Origin: Microbulbifer donghaiensis
GTDB lineage: Bacteria > Pseudomonadota > Gammaproteobacteria > Pseudomonadales > Cellvibrionaceae
NCBI RefSeq assembly: GCF_900129095.1
Contig: NZ_FQVA01000001.1
Coordinates: 2,307,615-2,371,614, forward strand
Direction: 5' to 3'
DNA length: 64,000 nt
Made by a program: the position numbers and the translations under genes. Shown here piece by piece: positions 15,579 through 24,126 of this stretch (its first letter is position 1; every line of letters starts with the position of its first letter). The notes below the pieces were generated by a model, which was not told where the DNA came from, did not search any database, and saw nothing but the letters and a program-made list of their open reading frames with translations.

Positions 15579-15608
15579 GTGAAAAATAGCGCCTAAGCGA
15601 TTTTTCAT
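15579..15608. repeat. Palindromic hairpin in the ecotin downstream region
   Basis: GTGAAAAAT (15579-15587) and ATTTTTCAT (15600-15608) pair around a 12-nt loop. It sits in a 247-bp gap that also has a weak terminator-like stem (CGCCAG/CTGGCG, 15489-15507) before an AT-rich stretch. It could be a dispersed repeat or a bidirectional terminator; I cannot tell which. Confidence 0.35.
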
Positions 15609-15721
15609 GCCGGCGTGCCGCGCGGTACCCCGGACAGGAAAATCGGCGGCGACCAGCGCCGCCTGTCGCAGAAACCCGGGCCCGAAGTTCTGCCTTCCGG
15701 TCAAACACAGCAGAGTTGCGC

Positions 15722-16207
15722 ATGAAGTTGTTGCGTCACCCCTCGTCCATCCGTGTATTGATCTCATTTCTCCAAGCGCATGCAGTCATCCTGCTGCTAT
15801 TCCTGTTGCTGCCTTTGGCCGCCGCCGCGGAATCGGCCCAGCGCCAGTGGGCGGGTAACTGGTTGGTCGTCAGTGAAGGCGATGATCAGTTGGTGTGGCA
15901 GTTGCACGCCGACGGCTCCGGATTTGCATACGGCTTTCACCCCAGTGGCCGCCTGTCCCACGGTTTTGCCATCAGTTGGCAACTGAAGGGCGATCGCGTG
16001 CGCGTGCGCACCGGCGCCTCGGTGCGCTGCACCGCGGGTGTGATTGCGGTGAGCTTTACCGGTTGGAGTCCGGTCACCTTAGACTTCTCGGTAGTGGACG
16101 GTCGTCACTGGCTGCAGGATGGCGGCGGCCTGCTGAGCTTTCAGCGCCGCCTGAGCAGCTGGAACACGCCGCGGGCCGGCAGCAGCTGCCCCGACCTGGC
16201 GAGTTGA
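15722..16207 (+). CDS. Secreted protein of unknown function (paralogue of the next gene)
   Basis: 161 residues from the ATG at 15722; a TTG two codons earlier is possible. A long N-terminal hydrophobic segment (HAVILLLFLLLPLAAAAES) is a signal peptide cleaved after AAA. The mature part begins RQWAGNWLVVSEGDDQLVWQ and continues with ADGSGFAYGF, a beta-rich pattern reminiscent of lipocalin-like fold proteins, and has two cysteines. The same W-G-WL ... W.L.ADG.G pattern occurs in the neighbour at 16295, so the two arose by tandem duplication. No function can be assigned. Confidence 0.75.
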   Translation: MKLLRHPSSIRVLISFLQAHAVILLLFLLLPLAAAAESAQRQWAGNWLVVSEGDDQLVWQLHADGSGFAYGFHPSGRLSHGFAISWQLKGDRVRVRTGASVRCTAGVIAVSFTGWSPVTLDFSVVDGRHWLQDGGGLLSFQRRLSSWNTPRAGSSCPDLAS

Positions 16208-16294
16208 CACAATCCGTTCCCACAACGCAAATGAACGACTGAACGAGAGGGAAATAAATTTCACGGAAGAGTAAAGCGGACCTGGAGTAAAGCA

Positions 16295-17011
16295 GTGATA
16301 CAGCGACGCTTTATTCTCACGCTGACATTTCTGTGTGCGTGCAGCCTGGCCTTGGCCGCCGATCCCCCCGCTGATGAAACGGCGGCCGGCTGGGAAACAG
16401 AATCGCGCTTTGAAGCGGGTCAGTGGGTGGGGGCCTGGCTGATTTCCCGCGACGGCGAAGCGCGTCACGTCTGGAGCCTGAAGGCCGACGGCACCGGGCG
16501 CTCCTACGCATTTCTCGAGCGCGGGGGACAAATGCGATTTGCCTACGGCTACGATATCAACTGGTATTTCGATCCGTTCACGCAAATGACCAATATAAAA
16601 ACCGAGCGACGCATTGTTTGCCGGGGCGGCAAATTGTATCCCTACTTTTTGACACTCAAATCCTACGAAAGCGATTACGCGGTTAAGGGAAAGTTTGCCT
16701 GGCAGACCACCTGGACCGAGGCGAGTATCGGCAACAACCGCCTGCACAAATCTCTGGTAGTATTTCTGGCGCCGCTGTCCGCGTGGCACGATCCGAAAAA
16801 AGATGCACCCTGTCCGGATTTTCCCAGCCTGGATCTGGAAAAAGATATCGACCTGGCGCTGGACCGCTGGGAGCGGGATGCACGACCCACGGCTGAAATA
16901 GACGTGGACACGACGCCGGCGGAAGGTGAGCCTGAATTTGAGGGCGAGGAGTTTACCGAGTTTTCGAGCGGCAGTGCCGGTCGCAGCGCGCGCAAAACAA
17001 AAAGCAACTAA
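16295..17011 (+). CDS. Secreted protein of unknown function (paralogue of the previous gene)
   Basis: 238 residues from GTG 16295, with GGAGTAAA as ribosome site. The signal peptide ends LALAADPP. The mature core (QWVGAWLISRDGEARHVWSL, then KADGTGRSYAF) aligns with the preceding protein over about 70 residues, including the tryptophans, ADGTG and a cysteine (RRIVC). It carries an extra C-terminal segment with a charged, acidic low-complexity tail (TPAEGEPEFEGEEFTEFSSG) ending in basic residues. No catalytic motif. Probably a periplasmic or secreted binding protein; this is inference from fold-like pattern only. Confidence 0.75.
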   Translation: MIQRRFILTLTFLCACSLALAADPPADETAAGWETESRFEAGQWVGAWLISRDGEARHVWSLKADGTGRSYAFLERGGQMRFAYGYDINWYFDPFTQMTNIKTERRIVCRGGKLYPYFLTLKSYESDYAVKGKFAWQTTWTEASIGNNRLHKSLVVFLAPLSAWHDPKKDAPCPDFPSLDLEKDIDLALDRWERDARPTAEIDVDTTPAEGEPEFEGEEFTEFSSGSAGRSARKTKSN

Positions 17012-17041
17012 ACACCGACATGGTCGTGGCGACAACAGGGT

Positions 17042-17452
17042 ATGAATGCAGAAGTCTGTCTGGAAAAGCTACTACAGAACCTGGATCCACAAATGCAGGA
17101 TGAGGTTTACGTTTTCTGCCAGGTACCGGACTCCCAGCTGAGTGAATTAATTGGCGATTGCCTCTGTGTCTTTCGCGAGCGCGAAGGGCTCAGTGCCATA
17201 GTGCCGCAAATACTGGCCCGGCAGCTGGGCCTGGCGGCGAGCGGCGGTTTTTGCCAGATCACCCTGCAGGTATTCTCCAGCCTCAATGCGGTCGGTCTCA
17301 CTGCCGCCATCAGCAGGGAACTTGCCAACGCAGGCATCAGCGCCAATGTCGTTGCGGCCCTGCGCCACGATCACGTATTTGTGCCACAGGAAAAAGCTCA
17401 ACAGGCGCTGCAGCTACTGCGAGGGATCTGCAACCGGGCGCAGTACAGTTGA
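17042..17452 (+). CDS. ACT-domain protein (DUF2241 / CASTOR-like family)
   Basis: 136 residues, cytoplasmic. The protein has the hallmark of small double-ACT proteins: ITLQVFSSLNAVGLTAAISR followed by ANAGISANVVAALRHDHVFVP and a C-terminal helix. Members bind amino acids in related proteins, but the role of these short bacterial forms is not established. The start is an ATG with AACAGGGT upstream. It is followed within 30 bp by the DUF4336-like gene and may be co-transcribed with it. Confidence 0.8.
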   Translation: MNAEVCLEKLLQNLDPQMQDEVYVFCQVPDSQLSELIGDCLCVFREREGLSAIVPQILARQLGLAASGGFCQITLQVFSSLNAVGLTAAISRELANAGISANVVAALRHDHVFVPQEKAQQALQLLRGICNRAQYS

Positions 17453-17479
17453 GTCGCCTGCGGCCAGCGCGGTACCGCC

Positions 17480-18223
17480 ATGCGGATCCAGTATCCTCCG
17501 CCCCAGCCCCACGGTGAAATCCGCCGGCTTCTGCCCGACTTTTTCTATGTGCCCGGTACCTCCAGACTGGCACCGGCGACGATCATCAACCGCAATATGG
17601 CCATCGTCCGCTGGGGTGATGAGCTGACGCTGGTCAATCCGCTGCGCCTGCGCCCGCAGCAGGAAGAAAAACTGCAGGACCTGGGCACCCTGCGCCACGC
17701 GGTGCGTCTGGGTTACTACCACGGCTGCGACGACCTCTACTACCGCGACCGCTTCAACATCACTTTCTGGCGTCAGGCCGACTCCGATTTCTATCCACCG
17801 ATGGCCGATGCACTGCTGCGCGAAGGCGGCGACTGCCCGGTACCCGGTGGCCGCTTCGTCGAATTCTCCCACAGCCGTTTTCCGGAGGCGGTGTTGTGGG
17901 TGCCGCTGAACGGCGGCTTGCTGCTCAGCTGCGATGCGCTGCAGTTCTGGCAGTCGTGGCACGGCTGCAGCTGGTGCGGCCGCAACCTGCTGCGCTTGGC
18001 GGGCTTCCGCCGCGGCATGCAGGTGGCACCGACCTGGCGCCTGCGCATGACGCCGGAGGGCTGTGATCCGGCACACTGGCTGGAGGAGGATTTCCAGCGC
18101 GTGCTGCAGTTGCCGTTCCTACACTTCCTGGCCGCCCACGGTGATTTCTGCCCCGACTCCGCTTACGAGAAAGTCGTCACCGCAGTCAGCAAGGCCTTTC
18201 CCGACCTGGATCTCGCCGCCTGA
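17480..18223 (+). CDS. DUF4336-like protein (metallo-beta-lactamase-fold relative)
   Basis: 247 residues, no signal peptide. The N-terminal half (ATIINRNMAIVRWGDELTLV, NPLRLRPQQEEKLQDLG, LRHAVRLGYYHGCDDLYY) follows the strand order of DUF4336, a metallo-beta-lactamase-fold family that has lost most metal ligands. I see no HxHxDH motif, so hydrolase activity is doubtful. The C-terminal half contains a Trp-rich segment with two cysteines (WHGCSWCGRNLLR), which could bind a metal. Assignment is tentative; no function proposed. Confidence 0.55.
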   Translation: MRIQYPPPQPHGEIRRLLPDFFYVPGTSRLAPATIINRNMAIVRWGDELTLVNPLRLRPQQEEKLQDLGTLRHAVRLGYYHGCDDLYYRDRFNITFWRQADSDFYPPMADALLREGGDCPVPGGRFVEFSHSRFPEAVLWVPLNGGLLLSCDALQFWQSWHGCSWCGRNLLRLAGFRRGMQVAPTWRLRMTPEGCDPAHWLEEDFQRVLQLPFLHFLAAHGDFCPDSAYEKVVTAVSKAFPDLDLAA

Positions 18224-18255
18224 CACAATCGGGTGAGCAGGGGGCGCGGCGTTGT

Positions 18256-18281
18256 TTGTTATCTTTAGCCGAAGATAACAA
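18256..18281. promoter_or_regulatory. Inverted repeat before the DASS transporter
   Basis: A perfect 10-bp inverted repeat, TTGTTATCTT (18256-18265) and AAGATAACAA (18272-18281), with a 6-bp centre, ends 17 bp before the start codon. It is either an operator for a regulator encoded elsewhere or an mRNA hairpin close to the ribosome site. Confidence 0.5.
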
Positions 18282-18298
18282 TCGCGCGGAGTACCCCG

Positions 18299-19645
18299 GT
18301 GCAGAACCTGACCCTGCCACTCAAGCTGTTAATCATTGCCGCATGGCTGCTGCTGTCCCAATTGCTCGCCACCGGCCTCGTCGGCGACGGGCCCGAGCGG
18401 CAGGGGCTGTTTATTCTGCTCGCCGCCGCCGGGCTGTGGATGAGCGAAATCATCCCGCTTCCCGTGACCGCACTGCTGGTGCCCGCCGCGGCCTATTTCA
18501 GCAAGCTGATGCCGGCGGCGGATGCGCTCGCGCCCTTTTCCAGCACCATTATTTTTCTGTTCATGGGCGGCTTTACGCTGGCCGCGGTACTGAATACGCA
18601 CGGCATAGACCGGCGGCTGGCCGCGCGGGTGCTCAAGTTCGGTGGCGGGCATCTGTGGCCGACGCTGATCGGCTTTCTCGCCACGGTGTCCTTCCTGTCC
18701 ATGTGGATGAGCAATACCGCCACCACCGCGATGATGCTGCCGATTGCGCTGTCACTGGTGGATGATGCACACCCGCGCACCCGCACCTTCGCCATTCTCG
18801 GCACCGCCTACGCCGCCAATATCGGCGGTCTCGCCACCGTGGTCGGCAGCCCGCCCAACGCCATTGCCGCGCGGGTGCTCGAGCTGGATTTCGTCAGCTG
18901 GCTGAAAGTGGGTTTGCCGGTGACCCTGGCGATGTTCCCGCTGGTACTGGCGGTGCTGTGGCTGGTGCTGCGACCGGACCGGGAACAGGCGGAAATCCAG
19001 CAGGTCGACGTGGCCACGCAGGAGTGGAGCGCCGGCGCCGTCGGTGCGGTGATCCTGTTCGTGACGGCGGTACTGTGCTGGAGTTTCTCCGGCCTGCTCA
19101 CGCGCTGGCTGGACCTGGGCAAGAGTTTCGACGCAGTGGTAGGGCTCGCAATCACCGCGGCGGCACCGCTGTTCGGCCTGATCACATGGCCGAACCTGCA
19201 GCGACAGATCAACTGGGGCATCCTGTTGCTGTTCGGCGGCGGCCTGTGCCTGTCCGCAATACTGCAGCAGACCGGCACCTCACTGTGGCTGGCCCAATCC
19301 CTGCTGGGCGGACTGGAAAACGCGCCTGGCTGGCTGCTGATTACCGCCTGTATCGCGCTGATGATCTTTCTCACCGAACTGGCCTCCAATACCGGCAGTG
19401 CCGCCATCCTGGTCCCGGTGATCTATGCGCTGGCGCAACAGTTCAATCCCGGCATCGCCTACCCGCTGGTTTTCGGCGTCGGCCTGGCCGCCACCTGTGC
19501 CTTTATGCTGCCGGTGGCGACACCCCCCAACGCCCTGGCCTATGGCACCGGCATGGTCCGCCAGGAGCAGATGCTGCGCGCTGGTCTGATACTGAACCTG
19601 GCGGCGATTCCGCTGTTGTGGATCATGGTAAGCTTGCTGGCCTAG
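18299..19645 (+). CDS. DASS-family (SLC13) anion:sodium symporter
   Basis: 448 residues starting at GTG 18299 with GGAG upstream. Multi-spanning inner-membrane transporter. The two Ser-Asn-Thr sodium and substrate motifs that define the family are present in inverted repeats: MSNTATTAMMLPIAL (about residues 138-152) and ASNTGSAAILVPVIYA (about 363-378). The substrate in this family is a di- or tricarboxylate such as succinate, malate or citrate, or sulfate; the sequence alone does not decide. The nearby inverted repeat suggests regulated expression. A short GC stem (CCGGCAGC/GCTGCCGG, 19652-19671) follows the gene but lacks a T run. Confidence 0.9.
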   Translation: MQNLTLPLKLLIIAAWLLLSQLLATGLVGDGPERQGLFILLAAAGLWMSEIIPLPVTALLVPAAAYFSKLMPAADALAPFSSTIIFLFMGGFTLAAVLNTHGIDRRLAARVLKFGGGHLWPTLIGFLATVSFLSMWMSNTATTAMMLPIALSLVDDAHPRTRTFAILGTAYAANIGGLATVVGSPPNAIAARVLELDFVSWLKVGLPVTLAMFPLVLAVLWLVLRPDREQAEIQQVDVATQEWSAGAVGAVILFVTAVLCWSFSGLLTRWLDLGKSFDAVVGLAITAAAPLFGLITWPNLQRQINWGILLLFGGGLCLSAILQQTGTSLWLAQSLLGGLENAPGWLLITACIALMIFLTELASNTGSAAILVPVIYALAQQFNPGIAYPLVFGVGLAATCAFMLPVATPPNALAYGTGMVRQEQMLRAGLILNLAAIPLLWIMVSLLA

Positions 19646-19754
19646 GCGAGCCCGGCAGCGGTTGCTGCCGGTTCCGCAGCGGCGCCCGGTGTACATCTGA
19701 CCCGGTACTGTCCGCGCGCGCCCGATATCGACATTCAACAACAAGATTTATGCG

Positions 19755-21377
19755 ATGAAATTCAAGACCCTGCTCGGCGCGCTGGTGGTGGGCGCGCTGG
19801 TGGCCTGTGCCACGACTTCCCCGGCACCCATTCCCAGCGCCGACAGTCTGAAGATCCAATCCCACGTCGCCTACCTCGCCGCCGATGAGCTGGCCGGTCG
19901 CGAAACCGGCAGTGCCGGCTACCGCGAGGCGGCCGATTATGTGGCTCGCCAATTCGAGCTGCTGGGCCTGCAGCCCGCCGGCAACCAGGGATACCTGCAG
20001 CAGGTGCCGTTCCGCCGCGCCAGCTGGAGCGGTCGCGAGCCGACGCTGGTATTGCAGGGCCGCGATGGCGATATCACCTTCAAGTTCGGTGAGGACTTTA
20101 TCGCAGCGCCGCCCACCATCAGCGAAGACACCGCCACCACCGCCAACCTGGTGTTCGTCGGCTTCGGCATCGAGGCACCGGATTACGGCATCGACGACTA
20201 CGCCGGCCTGGACGTGCAGGGCAAGATAGTGGTGATCCTGAGCGGCCGGCCGAAGAACCTGCCCAACGAAGTGGGCGCTCACTATGCGTCGACGCGCACC
20301 AAGCGCGAGACGGCCGCGCGTCACGGCGCGGTGGGATACATCACACTGAATACTCCGGAGCGGGAGCGGCGCACATCCTTCAAACGCGCCACAGAGCACC
20401 TGCATGAAGACAGTTTCGCCTGGATCGGCGCCGACGATCTGCCCGGCGATGCCATTCCTGGATTGCACCCGGGCGTGATGCTGGACATGCCCGCCGCGCG
20501 CCAGCTGTTTATGGGCGCCGAGCGCAGTCTGGATACCATCTATACCGAGACGAAGAACGGCCTGGCGCCGCGCGGTTTTGCGCTGCCCTATCGCGCCGCG
20601 CTGACCAGCGGTGCAGCACACAAGAAAATTCTCAGCCCGAATGTGGTGGCCATGCTGCCGGGCAGCGATCCCAGGCTGAAGGACGAGTACGTGGTCTTCT
20701 CCGCGCACCTGGATCATATCGGGGTGGACCCGGACGGCCAGGTCAATAACGGCGCCCAGGACAATGCCGCCGGCATCGCGGTCATGCTGGAAACCGCGCG
20801 CCTGTTTATTGAGTCCGGCCGCGCGCCGCGCCGCTCGCTGTTGTTTGTCGCGGTGACCGCGGAAGAGGAGGGGCTACTCGGCTCCGATTACTTTGCCCAG
20901 CACCCGCCGGTGCCGCCGCAGTCGATCGTGGCCAACATCAACCTGGATATGCCGATGTTGCTGTACCCGTTCCGCGACATCATCGCCTTTGGCGCCGAGC
21001 ACTCGACGCTGGGCAAGACCGCCGAGCGCGCCGCCCGGCGCACCGGCCTGAAGTTGAGTCCGGACCCGATGCCCGAACAGGTGATCTTTGTGCGCAGCGA
21101 TCACTACAACTTCGTGCGCCAGGGTGTGCCAGCCATCTACCTGATTACCGGCCGCGAAGCCCTGGACCCGGAAATTGACGGCACTGCGATGCAGGTCAAG
21201 TTCCTGCAGGAGCGCTACCACCGCCCGACCGACACGGCCGACGAGCAGATCGACTACGCCGCCGCAAAGCAGTTCACCGAGGTGAATTACGCGATCGCGC
21301 GCGAGGTGGCGGACGCGGACCGCAAGCCCCACTGGTACAAGGGCGACTTCTTCGGCGAGCTGTTCAGCCGGCAGTGA
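19755..21377 (+). CDS. M28-family zinc aminopeptidase, lipoprotein
   Basis: 540 residues. The N-terminus (GALVVGALVACATT) is a lipoprotein signal with lipobox LVAC, so the enzyme is membrane-anchored in the periplasm or on the outer membrane. A protease-associated domain occupies about 120-270. The M28 catalytic domain follows: SAHLDHIG (first zinc ligand, about 317), NNGAQDNAAGIA (bridging Asp), TAEEEGLLGS (catalytic Glu and zinc ligand, about 370), LDMPM, and RSDHYNF near the C-terminus. All metal ligands look intact. It would trim N-terminal residues from peptides. Single-gene unit by spacing. Confidence 0.92.
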   Translation: MKFKTLLGALVVGALVACATTSPAPIPSADSLKIQSHVAYLAADELAGRETGSAGYREAADYVARQFELLGLQPAGNQGYLQQVPFRRASWSGREPTLVLQGRDGDITFKFGEDFIAAPPTISEDTATTANLVFVGFGIEAPDYGIDDYAGLDVQGKIVVILSGRPKNLPNEVGAHYASTRTKRETAARHGAVGYITLNTPERERRTSFKRATEHLHEDSFAWIGADDLPGDAIPGLHPGVMLDMPAARQLFMGAERSLDTIYTETKNGLAPRGFALPYRAALTSGAAHKKILSPNVVAMLPGSDPRLKDEYVVFSAHLDHIGVDPDGQVNNGAQDNAAGIAVMLETARLFIESGRAPRRSLLFVAVTAEEEGLLGSDYFAQHPPVPPQSIVANINLDMPMLLYPFRDIIAFGAEHSTLGKTAERAARRTGLKLSPDPMPEQVIFVRSDHYNFVRQGVPAIYLITGREALDPEIDGTAMQVKFLQERYHRPTDTADEQIDYAAAKQFTEVNYAIAREVADADRKPHWYKGDFFGELFSRQ

Positions 21378-21423
21378 GGCTGAGCGGCGGCGGCAGATGA
21401 ACCATTGTGGACGCCCTCACCAA

Positions 21424-22143
21424 CTAACTGCGTCGAGGAATGGGGGTGAACGCGATGACTTTTTCTCCTGATGTATTGTCGGGCCCCGACCAATAGCGGC
21501 AGTCCGGTCGCAGGCCCGCCGGGCCGCCTTCACATACCAGGCCCACTTGCAGTCCATCTGTCAGTGGGCCGCTCCAGGCGCGGCAGCGTGCAAATCTGCC
21601 CGACCAATGCGCAACGCCGCGCACGAGTCTTCCTTCCGTCAGTGTCATCCCCAGATCCACGCCGGTGCATTTTGACAGGGCCTCTTTCGCGGTCCAGCTG
21701 CGCAGGAATTCAGCCTCCGCCTTTTCAGGCGGTAGCCGTAAAAGCCATGCCGCCTCGTCCGCGGCGAAGTATTGACTGCAGATGCCGCGCCAGTTGCGAC
21801 GCCGCGCCAGCCGTTCACAGTCGATGCCGACCGGCTGCGCGGCCAGGGCCACAGCGACGGAATGTGCCGAGTGGCTGATGGATACAAAACACAGGGGAGA
21901 GTCGTCACTTCGCCGCGCGCGCACCGGTGCCGTCGCGGCCAGCCGAATATCGGCAGGAGGGCAGGTAAAGACGTCCGCAACCAATTGCCGAATTAGTAGC
22001 CGCCCGGCGAGGAACTGGTCGCGTCGGTGCGCGCTGCCAAAGCGCGACAGGCGCGCCTGCTCTTGTGCGGATAACCACCCGCGAGCCAGTGCACGCCAGT
22101 TGCCCTGCCAGCGATCGAAGTCTGAATAAACCAGTTGCAGCAA
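21424..22143 (-). CDS. 4'-phosphopantetheinyl transferase of the APE locus
   Basis: 239 residues. Transfers phosphopantetheine from CoA to a serine of carrier proteins. The diagnostic motifs are VGIDCER (105-111) with the magnesium-binding Asp and Glu, and LRSWTAKEALSKCTG (147-161). The FVSISHSAHSVAVAL strand is also typical. Size and domain layout are those of the Sfp type. The start codon is TTG at 22143, since no ATG or GTG fits, which suggests low expression. It lies head-to-head with the APE operon and presumably activates its two carrier proteins (24123 and 24394). The 56-residue gene just upstream probably shares its transcript. Confidence 0.9.
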   Translation of the reverse strand: MLQLVYSDFDRWQGNWRALARGWLSAQEQARLSRFGSAHRRDQFLAGRLLIRQLVADVFTCPPADIRLAATAPVRARRSDDSPLCFVSISHSAHSVAVALAAQPVGIDCERLARRRNWRGICSQYFAADEAAWLLRLPPEKAEAEFLRSWTAKEALSKCTGVDLGMTLTEGRLVRGVAHWSGRFARCRAWSGPLTDGLQVGLVCEGGPAGLRPDCRYWSGPDNTSGEKVIAFTPIPRRS

Positions 22144-22149
22144 GAGTAA

Positions 22150-22320
22150 TTACTTGAGGCTGGCGACTTCGCCCTTGCGCGCTACACCTGCCATGAGGGC
22201 GCCGGCGGTCGTTATGGCTTCTTCGATCGAAAGCATGTGCCGGGTATACCGCGCATCCGCTATCCCGCTCGGGGTCACCAGCCAGGTGGATAGAACCCCA
22301 GACAACGCCTTGTTATTCAC
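22150..22320 (-). CDS. Small protein of unknown function upstream of the PPTase
   Basis: 56 residues, GTG start at 22320 with an AAGGGG ribosome site seven bases before it. The sequence has a hydrophobic N-terminal half (LSGVLSTWLVTPSGIA) and a regular helical end (SIEEAITTAGALMAGVARKG). It ends 6 bp before the TTG start of the phosphopantetheinyl transferase, so the two are probably translated from one message. A longer in-frame ATG (22380) has no ribosome site. I recognise no family. The good ribosome site and non-random composition argue for a real gene. Confidence 0.55.
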   Translation of the reverse strand: MNNKALSGVLSTWLVTPSGIADARYTRHMLSIEEAITTAGALMAGVARKGEVASLK

Positions 22321-22619
22321 TTCATGGCCCCTTGTATCAGTGGATTCCCGTCGTCTTGCCGGGAACGTTGGCAAGATCATACGCGAGCGCCCGGGGCGGA
22401 GAAATCCCGCGAAAGCGTCGTAGTGAGAGCTGGCTCATGGACAATTGTCATTGCAGGGCTATTTTTCTGGCGGAAATTGATCAGTTTGTGTACCATTTCC
22501 GGCTATTTTTCGCCGGCGGGCTGGGGCCCAAAATGGCCAGGTTACTCGAGAGCCATGGGTGGTCGTGGGCGAATTTACTGATTTGTTTGGGGGTATGGGG
22601 CCGGTTCCCATAAGCATCG
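22321..22619. other. Divergent promoter region of the APE locus
   Basis: This 299-bp region must hold promoters for the leftward small gene/PPTase and for the rightward 16-kb APE operon. It includes a small palindrome TTCCCG tcgtcttgc CGGGAA near 22346 and an AT-richer zone at 22445-22515 (TTGATCAGTTTGTGTACCAT) that is the likeliest APE promoter. I cannot place hexamers with confidence, and no regulator gene of the cluster is present in the window. Confidence 0.4.
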
Positions 22620-23348
22620 GTGTCTATTGAATTTGTTATCTCCGCGTGGCGGGCCTGGGCGCCGGGCCTAAGTGACGCCGCCGATTGGCAGCGCTGGCGT
22701 CTCGGCGAAGCCTCACTGGTAGAAGGTGACCAGCCGGACGTGTCGTTCTTGCCGGCGATGCAGCGCCGCCGCCTCAGCCCGCTGGCGAAGGCGGCTTTCG
22801 CTACCGCATACCCGCTGCTCCACGATCGCGATATCCCGCTACTGTGCTGTTCCGTGCACGGAGAGGCCCTGCGGACCTTCTCCCTGTTGCGCGATGTCGC
22901 ATCAGGTGAATCCCTTTCGCCGACCGCATTTGGCTTGTCAGTACACAATGCCATTGCCGGGCAACTGTCCATTCTCTGCGGCATTCACTCACCGGCGCTG
23001 GCGCTCGCGGGCGGAGATTTTCCACTGCAAGCTGGCCTGCTCGAGGCTGCCGGCTTGCTGGCAGAGGGGGCGCAGGAGCTGGTGCTGCTGTTCTGCGAGG
23101 AGCCGCTGCCGGAAATGTATTTGGCCAGTGCGCAGAGTGCCCAGAGTATCTGCGCGACGGCTCTGCACCTGACGGCGACCGCAAGCAGCGAACAGGGCCT
23201 GCGGGCCGCACTCGCTCCCGGAGCGCCAGAGCAGGTCGAGTCGGCGTTTGCACGTGCCGATTACCAGTTGCCCCTGATTGCGGCGCTGACCGATGGTGCC
23301 GGACGGGTGCCAGTGGGGCAGGGCTGGGAGCTTTGTATCCATGGATAA
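22620..23348 (+). CDS. apeC: APE chain-length factor (beta-ketoacyl synthase-like)
   Basis: 242 residues from GTG 22620. It corresponds to the N-terminal half of a ketosynthase (PF13723-type) with the typical opening FVISAWRAWAPGLSDAADWQ. In characterised APE systems this protein (ApeC) pairs with the ketosynthase ApeO and acts as the chain-length factor. The active-site cysteine of true ketosynthases is absent, consistent with a non-catalytic partner. First gene of the operon. Its end overlaps the next start in the arrangement CCATGGATAA, suggesting coupling. Confidence 0.85.
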   Translation: MSIEFVISAWRAWAPGLSDAADWQRWRLGEASLVEGDQPDVSFLPAMQRRRLSPLAKAAFATAYPLLHDRDIPLLCCSVHGEALRTFSLLRDVASGESLSPTAFGLSVHNAIAGQLSILCGIHSPALALAGGDFPLQAGLLEAAGLLAEGAQELVLLFCEEPLPEMYLASAQSAQSICATALHLTATASSEQGLRAALAPGAPEQVESAFARADYQLPLIAALTDGAGRVPVGQGWELCIHG

Positions 23349-24126
23349 TAGGCCGGCAAATTCACTGCGCCGAGATTACTATTGGCTGCGCCTGCTGGCG
23401 ACGGCAACGGCATTCACCCTGTTCGGTCTCGGCGGGCTGGCTCTGCGTTTCGTACTCTTTCCGCCGTTGAAATTCCTTTACCGCGATGTGGAAGTGCGCA
23501 AACGCAAGGCGCGCCTGCTGATCCATCACGCCTTCCGCGCCTTTATCGGATTCATGCACATCACGGGTATCTACACCTATCATTTTCGCGGTGAGGAGCG
23601 CCTGCGCCGCCCCGGGCAGCTGGTACTCGCAAATCACCCGTCCCTGATCGACGTGGTGTTCCTGATCTCCCGCATCCCCAATGCCAACTGCATCGTCAAG
23701 GCGAGCCTGTTCCGCAACCCGTTTATGCGCGGTGCGGTGACCACCGCCGGTTACATCCCGAATGACGATCCCGAGCGCATCATAGAGCTGGCCGCACAGT
23801 CGCTGCAGCGCGGTGAATCGGTGGTGCTGTTTCCCGAGGGAACGCGGTCAGTACCCGGGCGCCCATTCAAGTTTCAGCGCGGTGCGGCCTATATGGCGTT
23901 GCGCGCGCGGGTGCAGCCGACACTGGTCACCATCCGCTGCAACCCGCCGATGCTGATGAAAAATATTCCCTGGTACAGCATTCCGCTGTCCCGTCCGCAC
24001 TTCCAGTTTGAAATCGCCGAGGCCGATAACCTGCTGCAATTGCGCGACACCGGCGAATCGCCACTGGCGGCCCGGGAAATTACCCACAAATTGAAAGCAT
24101 TTTTTACTGAGGAGTGTGCCGCGTGA
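23341..24126 (+). CDS. APE 1-acyl-glycerol-3-phosphate acyltransferase-like protein
   Basis: 261 residues from the ATG at 23341, which overlaps the previous stop by 8 bp. PlsC-type acyltransferase: block I ANHPSLIDVVFL (HxxxxD, about 97-108), block III FPEGTRSVPGRPFKFQRGAA (about 161-180). A hydrophobic N-terminal segment (LLATATAFTLFGLGGLAL) anchors it in the inner membrane. In APE clusters (ApeD position) it is thought to help build the lipid to which the polyene is attached. It overlaps the following carrier-protein gene by 4 bp (GTGA). Confidence 0.88.
   Translation: MDNRPANSLRRDYYWLRLLATATAFTLFGLGGLALRFVLFPPLKFLYRDVEVRKRKARLLIHHAFRAFIGFMHITGIYTYHFRGEERLRRPGQLVLANHPSLIDVVFLISRIPNANCIVKASLFRNPFMRGAVTTAGYIPNDDPERIIELAAQSLQRGESVVLFPEGTRSVPGRPFKFQRGAAYMALRARVQPTLVTIRCNPPMLMKNIPWYSIPLSRPHFQFEIAEADNLLQLRDTGESPLAAREITHKLKAFFTEECAA

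Noticed and set aside
17480-18223. Active metallo-beta-lactamase hydrolase
   Set aside because: The fold resembles that superfamily, but the HxHxDH metal motif is absent.
22324-22613. Two plus-strand open frames before apeC
   Set aside because: Overlapping frames with shadow-like composition and no ribosome site; the region is better read as a divergent promoter.
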